A stretch of 7,201 nucleotides of DNA from an uncultured Pseudomonadota bacterium (GTDB lineage: Bacteria; SAR324; NAC60-12), in assembly GCA_913056375.1 (NCBI GenBank), contig CAJXNF010000143.1:1-7201 (forward strand). The letters are read 5' to 3'. A model generated the notes under the pieces. The model did no database searches. It was not told the origin of the DNA and worked only from the letters and a program-made list of their open reading frames with translations. This document shows positions 1 through 4,591 of the stretch, piece by piece. Numbering within the stretch: the first letter of the stretch is position 1; each line of letters starts with the position of its first letter. The position numbers were made by a program, and so were the translations under genes.

Positions 1-812
1 ATAATTGTAGACTCTCCTACAAACAGGGGCTCTTGAGGATTCAATGGAAAGCTGAGCATCAACTGTTGAGCAGCACTTTCGATATCATTAAATCCGAGTT
101 CAACAGCTGCCTGGACATAAGACTCTAGGGCTGAGTGTCCATCCAATTCGATAATCTGGTTGTTTTCAACTTTTGTGATAAACATTGGTTCCCCAATCAC
201 CAGGGCGGATTGAGTAACTCCTACTTGGTAACGAAATTCCCCAATTAGCGTCATTCCAGAGATGCCATGCTCAACGATTTCTTCCTGTCCCAGTTGGACA
301 GAGCGATTCCAAGCACCATCATCACAGGAACCGGCACCAAAAACTTGCGGCTGATTGCTTGTATAGCGCAGGGTATTGATGAAATTATGTGGAGTTTGCT
401 GATAGGCATCAGGGAAGAAGAGGAAAAGGGGCTCTTCACACTTCAGCCCTTCAAGAAATTCACGAAGTTGGTGAGCCACACTTGGAGAATGCTCTCGACG
501 CTGGCAAGTTGTTAGGGCATTGGTTCTGATTTCTGGGGTCTGGGCCAATAAGATGACAAGACCTGGTTCCCCAAAAATTTCCCCATTTTCAGAAAGTACA
601 CCACCTGCACTGCAACCGGCCCATTGGGTTCCGGGTGTATTCTCAACCAGGATTTGTCGAATCTTCTCAGCCTGATCGAGATGCTCAGCTGAGAAGAAGA
701 TCAATCCCCAATCAACAAAGCCCTGAACTTTCATGCGGGCTTGTTGGAGGGCTTCTTCGACTGCCTGAACGGAGTTAGATTTACGGGAACTTCCTGTCCC
801 GATAGCGCTCAT
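1..812 (-). CDS. FIST-domain sensory protein, C-terminus cut off by the window edge
   Basis: Translating the complement from an ATG at 812 gives 270 uninterrupted codons that run off the left edge, so the gene is partial. Residues 35-200 look like a FIST N domain: a WGLIFFSAEH strand, then GCSAGGVLSENGEI at 66-79, then a hydrophobic LFLFFPDA strand (129-136) and FGAGSCDDG at 158-166. The part from about 193 (FRYQVGVTQSALVIGEP, then EPMFITKVENNQIIELDGHSAL) resembles the start of FIST_C, ending near a YV helix at 232. FIST proteins are thought to be sensory modules binding small ligands; this copy has no visible membrane segment or fused output domain in the part seen, so it may be a stand-alone cytosolic FIST protein of roughly 380-400 aa. 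A GGAG sequence (complement of 823-826) lies 10 nt before the start. It is divergent from msrB. The family call is firm; the ligand and role are unknown. Confidence 0.85.
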   Translation of the reverse strand, partial: MSAIGTGSSRKSNSVQAVEEALQQARMKVQGFVDWGLIFFSAEHLDQAEKIRQILVENTPGTQWAGCSAGGVLSENGEIFGEPGLVILLAQTPEIRTNALTTCQRREHSPSVAHQLREFLEGLKCEEPLFLFFPDAYQQTPHNFINTLRYTSNQPQVFGAGSCDDGAWNRSVQLGQEEIVEHGISGMTLIGEFRYQVGVTQSALVIGEPMFITKVENNQIIELDGHSALESYVQAAVELGFNDIESAAQQLMLSFPLNPQEPLFVGESTI

Positions 813-874
813 GAACTAAAATCTCCAGTGACTTCGCCGTTCAGTAATGATTGGTTTCGAGTCGGGGTTTGTTT

Positions 875-929
875 TCAATGGAATTCTCAGTTTCGATGCT
901 GAGGAATTTTATCTGCAGAAAACCATTGA
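875..929. repeat. Extended imperfect inverted repeat (two nested stems)
   Basis: TCAATGG at 875-881 is the exact reverse complement of CCATTGA at 923-929. Directly inside it, AATTCTCAG (882-890) pairs with CTGAGGAATT (899-908) with a single bulged G, around an 8-nt loop. The right side carries a 14-nt unpaired insert (909-922) containing CTGCAG. As plus-strand RNA it is followed by a T-rich stretch (931-940), so it could act as an attenuator or leader hairpin for msrB; as DNA it could be a regulator site. The pairing is directly visible; the function is inference. Confidence 0.5.
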
Positions 930-983
930 GTTGTTTCTTTTGAATCCAGCAGATCAAAGCTAACAAAAAGCGTTTTCAAAGGC

Positions 984-996
984 CATGAATTTCATG
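984..996. promoter_or_regulatory. 13-bp perfect palindrome upstream of msrB, possible operator
   Basis: CATGAA-T-TTCATG is a perfect palindrome with a one-base centre, ending 66 bp before the msrB start. Its size and symmetry suit a dimeric repressor or activator, but it matches no operator I can name, and an AT-rich palindrome of this length can occur by chance. Confidence 0.25.
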
Positions 997-1062
997 ATCT
1001 AACCGATCTCTTCTTCAAAGAGTGGAGATCAATTTACTAGCCTCATTTTCAAAAGATAAATT

Positions 1063-1473
1063 ATGGAAAAAGTGATTAAATCAGAAAAGGAATGGAGGGA
1101 TCAACTGACCTCAGAGGAATTTTACGTTTGTCGCCAAAAAGGCACCGAGCGGGCCTTCACTGGGACTTATAATCAATATAAGAAACCTGGAACCTACGTC
1201 TGCACATGTTGTGGTCAGTCATTGTTTGATGCAAACGATAAGTTTGATTCTGGCACAGGATGGCCGAGTTTTACGCAACCAATAAATCCAGAAGCAGTGG
1301 CAACTGAAGTGGACCGGAGTCATTTTATGGTTCGAACTGAGGTCCTTTGCGCCCGTTGTGATGCGCATCTTGGCCATGTGTTCGAGGATGGCCCAGCCCC
1401 AACAGGCCTTCGCTTCTGTATGAACTCCATTTCGCTGAAACATCAGCCACTTCCGTCAGATGGGACAGAATGA
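1063..1473 (+). CDS. msrB: Peptide-methionine (R)-S-oxide reductase MsrB
   Basis: This 136-aa protein has the full single-domain MsrB layout. It reduces the R-epimer of methionine sulfoxide in oxidised proteins, normally recycled by thioredoxin, and with no signal peptide it should act in the cytosol. Visible motifs are GTERAFTG (27-34), the zinc CxxC pairs C47/C50 and C96/C99, DSGTGWPSF (62-70), HLGHVFEDGP (102-111) and the catalytic RFCMNS with C119. The resolving cysteine found in E. coli MsrB (DSGCGWPSF) is replaced by T65; C23 in FYVCRQKGTE is a candidate alternative resolving cysteine. Length is normal for the family. No good Shine-Dalgarno sequence precedes the ATG. The stop overlaps the next gene's start as ATGA, so the two are probably translationally coupled. 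The identification is secure; the use of C23 is inferred. Confidence 0.96.
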   Translation: MEKVIKSEKEWRDQLTSEEFYVCRQKGTERAFTGTYNQYKKPGTYVCTCCGQSLFDANDKFDSGTGWPSFTQPINPEAVATEVDRSHFMVRTEVLCARCDAHLGHVFEDGPAPTGLRFCMNSISLKHQPLPSDGTE

Positions 1474-2186
1474 ACCCCAAGCAATCTCCTGTAGTCCTGC
1501 TTCATGGTCTGGCTTGTGATCCATACCTCTGGGAAACAACGGAAGGACATCTTCAAAGAGCTGGTTTTGAGGTCCACCAACCTCTTATGCGGAATCAAGA
1601 TTCTATCTTCAAAATGGCTGAGTTTGTTTTGGAGGAGGTCGAGGGAGAATTCATTCTTGGGGGACTTTCAATGGGTGGCTATGTCTCCTTTGAAATTTGG
1701 AGACAGGCTCCGGAACGTGTAAAGGCCCTGATTCTCTGCGATACAAAACATCGACTAGACACTCCAGAGCGCGTAAAAGCCCGTGAACAAACAATGCGGC
1801 TGGTGGAAAAAGGAAAATTTGATCAGATGGCTAGCCTTTTCCACGGGATGCTAACTGCTCCGGATTATCTAAATGATGTCCAGAAATCAGAGAAGTTGAT
1901 GGCGATGATCTATCGGACTTCTCCCGAAGAATATTTAAGGCAGCAAACTGCAATTTTTAACCGCCCAGACAGTACTGAAACCTTGGCAACGATTGACTGC
2001 CCTACCCTAATTCTGTGTGGTGAGCTTGATCAAATCACTACTCCTGCGATTCATCAGGAGATGGCTGGCAAAATACCCAGATCCCAACTTGAAATCATCT
2101 TAGGGGCTGGGCACCTATCCACTCTAGAAGCCGGTGACAAGGTTGGACCGCTCATCTGTAATTGGATACTGGGGTTAGCCGATTGA
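1470..2186 (+). CDS. Alpha/beta hydrolase, small single-domain esterase or lactonase-like
   Basis: The 238-aa product is a complete alpha/beta hydrolase of the 3-oxoadipate enol-lactonase/esterase type. The oxyanion-hole strand is VVLLHGLACDPYLW (8-21), the nucleophile elbow is GLSMGG with S67, the acid is D187 in LCGELDQIT (182-190), and the base is H215 in GAGHLS (212-217). A helical cap lies at about 97-165 (TPERVKAREQTMRL onward). There is no signal peptide, so it is likely cytosolic. The start overlaps the msrB stop by 4 bp (ATGA), with only a weak GGGA (1462-1465) as ribosome site, so translation probably depends on msrB. The substrate cannot be told from the sequence; the pairing with msrB suggests co-expression but not a shared reaction. 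An assignment as PcaD is not supported because no other protocatechuate genes are present. Confidence 0.9.
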   Translation: MNPKQSPVVLLHGLACDPYLWETTEGHLQRAGFEVHQPLMRNQDSIFKMAEFVLEEVEGEFILGGLSMGGYVSFEIWRQAPERVKALILCDTKHRLDTPERVKAREQTMRLVEKGKFDQMASLFHGMLTAPDYLNDVQKSEKLMAMIYRTSPEEYLRQQTAIFNRPDSTETLATIDCPTLILCGELDQITTPAIHQEMAGKIPRSQLEIILGAGHLSTLEAGDKVGPLICNWILGLAD

Positions 2187-2204
2187 TGAAAATTTTTCTC
2201 ATCA
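2184..2204 (+). terminator. Weak hairpin at the end of the msrB-hydrolase operon
   Basis: TGATGA (2184-2189) and TCATCA (2199-2204) are inverted repeats around an AT-rich 9-nt loop, overlapping the hydrolase stop codon. The stem is short and AT-rich and the T run sits in the loop rather than after it, so this is at best a weak terminator. Confidence 0.2.
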
Positions 2205-2309
2205 TGGAATCACTCTGAAAATCCAAGCTCCATCAGCAAAACTAAGGAAGGACACTTTAATTGAGTTCAAATGAACCCATGAATTTCTAGAAGTTTAGAT
2301 TCCTTGACT

Positions 2310-2393
2310 TGCCTTCGGCTTGAGCGGAGCATGGACTGCCTAGGTGATAATTTGCCTGCTTGAATGTTGGAGAGTTTTATCGACTGCCTGCTT
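2310..2393. repeat. Cluster of TGCCT direct repeats before the dienelactone hydrolase gene
   Basis: TGCCT occurs at 2310, 2337, 2353 and 2385. Two copies belong to the 8-bp repeat GACTGCCT (2334-2341 and 2382-2389) and two to the 9-bp repeat TGCCTGCTT (2353-2361 and 2385-2393). The last three are spaced 16 and 32 bp apart. They flank a -10-like GATAAT (2346-2351), so they could be binding sites for a regulator of the downstream gene. No matching -35 box was found at normal spacing. Confidence 0.35.
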
Positions 2394-2422
2394 AGGAATA
2401 TTTTTACCCATAGGAGTCAGAC

Positions 2423-3286
2423 ATGCTGAAGCAATCGATCATCGAACTTTACGATGAATACACACACTCTGGTTTACCACGACGTCATTTTCTGGAAAGA
2501 TTGGCCCAATTGGCAGGGGGAACTACCGCCGCTCTAGCTCTGCTGCCAGTGTTAGAGAATAACTATGCGATGGCCCAGGTAGTTGCGGAGCAGGATGTCC
2601 GGCTGACGACTGGGACTATTGAAATTCCGACCCCAAATGGTCCTATTCAAGCTTATGTTGCAAAACCAAAGAACACAGGAAAGCTGCCGGCTGTAATTGT
2701 GATTCATGAGAATCGTGGTTTGAATCCACATATCATGGACGTTGCTCGGAGAGCAGCGGTGGAGGGTTATTTAGCTTTAGCACCTGATGCGCTAAGTCGT
2801 ACGGGCGGTACTCCCAGTGATCAGGATCAGGCGCGCAGCTTGATTCGGGAGCTGGATATGGGGGTTACCCAGCAGGACTACTTGTCTTCAGTCAGCTTCG
2901 CAAAAAATCACAGCGATAGTTCTGGAAGAGTTGGCTGCGTCGGTTTTTGTTGGGGAGGTGGGATGGCAAATCAATTGGCTGTACACTCAACTGATCTTAG
3001 TTGCTCAGTCTCATTCTACGGAAGTCAAGCCAGCGCCGAGGATGTGCCCAAGATGAAAATTCCGTTAATGTTACACTATGCGGGCCTCGATGAACGAATC
3101 AATAAAGGCATTCCTGAATTCATCAATGCACTGACGGTAAACGCTGCCCCTTTCACAATGCATATGTACCCCGGTGTCAACCACGCCTTCCATAATGACA
3201 CCAACGGCGCACGTTTCGATCAAGATTCAGCAAATCTGGCCTGGCAAAGAACGGTTGCATTCTGGAACCACTACCTCAAGATCTAG
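2423..3286 (+). CDS. Dienelactone hydrolase-family protein with N-terminal twin-arginine-type leader
   Basis: The 287-aa product has an N-terminal leader followed by a complete dienelactone hydrolase domain (about 62-287). The family hydrolyses dienelactones or other esters with a Cys-His-Asp triad. Visible here are E96 in IHENRG (94-99), nucleophile C176 in GFCWGGG (174-180), D223 in HYAGLDERI (218-226) and H254 in YPGVNHAF (249-256). The leader has PRRHFLERL (19-27), a hydrophobic stretch 28-44, and AMA/Q at 49-52, which reads as a Tat signal with a possible cleavage after A51, so the mature enzyme may be periplasmic. About 18 residues precede the arginine pair; as I recall, this N-terminus is conserved in a subgroup of these proteins. 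The start is supported by AGGAG (2412-2416), 6 nt upstream. It appears monocistronic. The natural substrate is unknown; export is inferred. Confidence 0.92.
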   Translation: MLKQSIIELYDEYTHSGLPRRHFLERLAQLAGGTTAALALLPVLENNYAMAQVVAEQDVRLTTGTIEIPTPNGPIQAYVAKPKNTGKLPAVIVIHENRGLNPHIMDVARRAAVEGYLALAPDALSRTGGTPSDQDQARSLIRELDMGVTQQDYLSSVSFAKNHSDSSGRVGCVGFCWGGGMANQLAVHSTDLSCSVSFYGSQASAEDVPKMKIPLMLHYAGLDERINKGIPEFINALTVNAAPFTMHMYPGVNHAFHNDTNGARFDQDSANLAWQRTVAFWNHYLKI

Positions 3287-3300
3287 TACCTACCTTGATT

Positions 3301-3319
3301 ACCGGGCTTTAAGCCCGGT
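3301..3319. terminator. GC-rich palindrome after the dienelactone hydrolase gene
   Basis: ACCGGGCTT and AAGCCCGGT form perfect 9-base inverted arms around one central T; as RNA this is a 7-bp GC-rich stem with a TTTAA loop. It lies 14 bp after the stop codon, where a terminator is expected. No T tract follows on either strand, so it may be a weak or factor-assisted terminator, or a transcript-end stabiliser. Confidence 0.5.
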
Positions 3320-3426
3320 CCGCTGATCAGATCACTCTATAGGTTCCTATCCATCTAGCCGAATTGTTTATTAAAATCATCAGTTGACTAAATTATTGTT
3401 CAGCGAAAACATGTTATTTTTCAGAT

Positions 3427-3465
3427 ATCATGCTTAGCGAAGCATTGATGCATGATGTAGTTTTT
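3427..3465 (+). promoter_or_regulatory. Competing hairpins followed by a T5 run
   Basis: ATCATGC (3427-3433) pairs exactly with GCATGAT (3450-3456), and an alternative hairpin ATGCTT/AAGCAT (3430-3435 and 3440-3445, loop AGCG) uses part of the same left arm. A TTTTT run follows at 3461-3465. The arrangement fits a leader that can switch structures, or the 3' end of a short RNA; neither is proven. Confidence 0.3.
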
Positions 3466-3481
3466 AACAACGAAAAAATCA

Positions 3482-3597
3482 CCTGTAGAGAAAGAGAAGT
3501 TAGAAAAAATATTTAAAATTATTTTGCAAGTGCGAAAAAATTAAGTAAACTTACTAAACATCAGTTGGTAATTTATTCACAATTTTTTCTACAGGAG
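3482..3597 (+). promoter_or_regulatory. Long-range stem partly covering the Shine-Dalgarno sequence
   Basis: Bases 3482-3494 pair with 3583-3595 in 13 consecutive pairs, two of them G-U; the outer eight (CCTGTAGA with TCTACAGG) are all Watson-Crick. The right arm includes the first three bases of the AGGAG ribosome site (3593-3597) that serves the ATG at 3603. Such a stem could limit translation until it melts or is opened by a ligand, protein or RNA. The pairing is visible; regulation is inferred, and the 88-nt loop makes it weaker than a compact hairpin. Confidence 0.4.
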
Positions 3598-3602
3598 ACA
3601 AT

Positions 3603-3830
3603 ATGCTTCCCGCATATCAAGGATATCAAGAAATTGAGCTTCAACGGTACTTCCAGAGTGAGTATCGAGATGACTGGGAGTTTGCAATGATCCAGTTTGT
3701 CAACGAGCGAGAAGAGAGAAAAACTGCATCAGTTCGTCAGTTTTTTATCAAGGCTTGGCAAGGTCTGCTAGATTTTGCTGGTATCCACAAGCACTACGGG
3801 CTTGATCACAAGCATCCTCAAGCCATCTAA
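3603..3830 (+). CDS. Small orphan protein of unknown function, 75 aa
   Basis: I do not recognise this protein. It is supported as a gene by a strong AGGAG (3593-3597) 5 nt before the ATG, a complete frame, a hairpin after the stop and the absence of a competing gene on either strand. It has no signal peptide and no membrane segment. Residues 8-40 are highly charged and probably helical (EIELQRYFQ, then REERK at 36-40 preceded by NE). Residues 44-61 (VRQFFIKAWQGLLDFAGI) would form an amphipathic helix. The tail carries HKH at 62-64 and HKH at 69-71, which could bind a metal. The gene stands alone after a 316-bp AT-rich leader. It might be a small regulatory or stress-related protein, but no function can be assigned. 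Confidence 0.65.
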   Translation: MLPAYQGYQEIELQRYFQSEYRDDWEFAMIQFVNEREERKTASVRQFFIKAWQGLLDFAGIHKHYGLDHKHPQAI

Positions 3831-4133
3831 TCATCGATTGAAGGCAGGGGGTCTCGTCAAAGATGCGGGGCCTTCCTGCTTACCCAAATTTTCAAACAAT
3901 CATTGTTCTGGTCAACAACCTCAATCTACTCCCACCTAGTTCTAAATTTTTAGTTTAGCTCAATTTACAAAGGCTAAATCAGGCCTAATTTGTACTCTCC
4001 AAAAATCCTCCATCAATCTCCTCTTTATTATCGGAAGAAAATCCAAGGGTGGACACCCAAAGGGATCTACGGCAGACTAATTCCCATTGGTTTAATGAGT
4101 GTCATGTAAATTCGACTCTTCAATCACCCGCTC
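3831..4133. other. Intergenic spacer before the SH3 gene
   Basis: Apart from the hairpin at its left end, this 303-bp spacer holds little that I can interpret. There is a short inverted repeat TTTAGC/GCTAAA (3954-3959 and 3973-3978) and a small GGGT/ACCC hairpin (4047-4058). I see no open reading frame with a ribosome site, no RNA gene and no clear promoter, although one is needed for the gene at 4137. Confidence 0.5.
3840..3879 (+). terminator. Probable terminator hairpin of the small orphan gene
   Basis: Ten bases after the stop, GCAGGGGG (3844-3851) can pair with CTTCCTGC (3872-3879) in 8 pairs including two G-U, with a further small hairpin CGTC/GATG inside. An alternative stem GAAGGC (3840-3845) with GCCTTC (3870-3875) shares the region. 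Only a broken T run follows (AAATTTTC at 3887-3894), so termination efficiency is uncertain. Confidence 0.5.
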
Positions 4134-4136
4134 TTG

Positions 4137-4568
4137 ATGTTTAGCAAACTCTCCCAATCGTCTCAGTTTTGGATAACGTTGGCCCTAGTGGTGGCTGTCC
4201 ATCTGCTTATAATATTTATAGCGCTGATGGATTATCGAACGATGGATCCCGCCTCGTCGAAAGAGGATGTTGTAGAGCCTGAAGTGGTGAAATCAGAGTC
4301 TCCTTGTGATGGAAAGGATCTGACTGGCAAGAACAGAGAGGTAGTTGGGGATCGGGTGAACCTGAGAGTCGGACCTGGAACCAAGTTTGAGAAGGTTACT
4401 TACGTAAATCCGAACGATTCAGATCAGGAGTTGGTGGCGAGGTTGGAGTCTGGTATGAGAGTTCTAGAAGAGTGTGTCTCAGGGGATTGGGCAAGAGTGA
4501 TGGTTGATCGACCAGCCCGTTACAAAGAAAGCCACCAAGGCTGGGTTGCTCGGGAGTATTTACGCTAA
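4137..4568 (+). CDS. Membrane-anchored bacterial SH3 domain protein
   Basis: The 143-aa product has a short N-terminus, one hydrophobic segment at 11-31 (FWITLALVVAVHLLIIFIAL), an acidic linker (about 37-56) and a bacterial SH3 (SH3b) domain from about 69 to 143. SH3b signs are DRVNLRVGPGTKFEKV (72-87), a GDWARV strand (116-121) and the closing GWVAREYL (135-142). Such proteins usually sit in the inner membrane with the SH3 domain in the periplasm, where it may bind cell-wall peptides or partner proteins. C57 and C113 could form a disulfide there. A TTG directly before the ATG (4134) could also start the frame; an in-frame stop lies at 4107. Neither start has a recognisable ribosome site. It converges on the dehydrogenase operon, 13 bp apart. 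The SH3b call is good; the partner is unknown. Confidence 0.82.
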   Translation: MFSKLSQSSQFWITLALVVAVHLLIIFIALMDYRTMDPASSKEDVVEPEVVKSESPCDGKDLTGKNREVVGDRVNLRVGPGTKFEKVTYVNPNDSDQELVARLESGMRVLEECVSGDWARVMVDRPARYKESHQGWVAREYLR

Positions 4569-4574
4569 AAATTT

Positions 4575-4591
4575 TTACACTTCAGGTGTAA
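4575..4591 (-). terminator. Hairpin between the convergent genes
   Basis: TTACAC (4575-4580) and GTGTAA (4586-4591) form a 6-bp stem with a 5-nt loop that contains the stop codon of the minus-strand dehydrogenase. Read on the minus strand it is followed by AAATTTTT, a usable U tract, so it may end the dehydrogenase operon. The stem is AT-rich and overlaps the coding end, which lowers confidence. Confidence 0.4.

Larger units (their letters stand above)
813..1062. other. Divergent intergenic region between the FIST gene and msrB
   Basis: This 250-bp spacer must hold the promoters for the two divergent genes. I found no convincing pair of -35 and -10 boxes on either strand. It does contain an extended imperfect inverted repeat (875-929) and a 13-bp palindrome (984-996), listed separately. 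Confidence 0.6.
3287..3602 (+). other. AT-rich intergenic leader with several hairpins
   Basis: This 316-bp stretch separates the dienelactone hydrolase gene from the small orphan gene. From 3361 to 3600 I count 67 G or C in 240 bases (about 28% GC), far below the neighbouring genes. It starts with a GC-rich palindrome (3301-3319), then holds nested hairpins (3427-3456), a small hairpin TTTTGC/GCGAAA (3522-3537), and a long-range stem that reaches the ribosome site (3482-3595). TTGACT at 3384-3389 is a good -35-like hexamer, but no -10 box sits at proper spacing. No open reading frame is convincing. Confidence 0.6.

Noticed and set aside
251..515. Open frames on both strands inside the left-end region (251-439 minus, 267-515 plus)
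   Set aside because: They overlap the FIST gene in other frames. The FIST frame runs unbroken from 812 to the edge with clear domain motifs, whereas these have no family features.
1219..1443. Minus-strand open frame opposite msrB
   Set aside because: It is the antisense of conserved MsrB zinc and catalytic motifs; its translation shows no domain.
1504..1722. Plus-strand open frame inside the alpha/beta hydrolase
   Set aside because: It is out of frame with the hydrolase nucleophile and oxyanion motifs and has no ribosome site of its own.
2304..2332. TTGACT (2304-2309) as the -35 box of the dienelactone hydrolase promoter
   Set aside because: The hexamer at 16-18 bp spacing is G-rich and not -10-like; the better GATAAT at 2346 is too far away.
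3384..3418. TTGACT (3384-3389) as a promoter with TTATTT-like bases downstream
   Set aside because: The nearest AT-rich hexamers are 22 or more bases away, too far for a normal sigma-70 spacer, and the bases at the right distance do not resemble a -10 box.
3361..3600. The AT-rich leader as an insertion element, phage attachment site or origin
   Set aside because: There is no transposase, integrase, target duplication, terminal repeat pair flanking a gene, or DnaA-box cluster; low GC with local hairpins is better explained as a leader.
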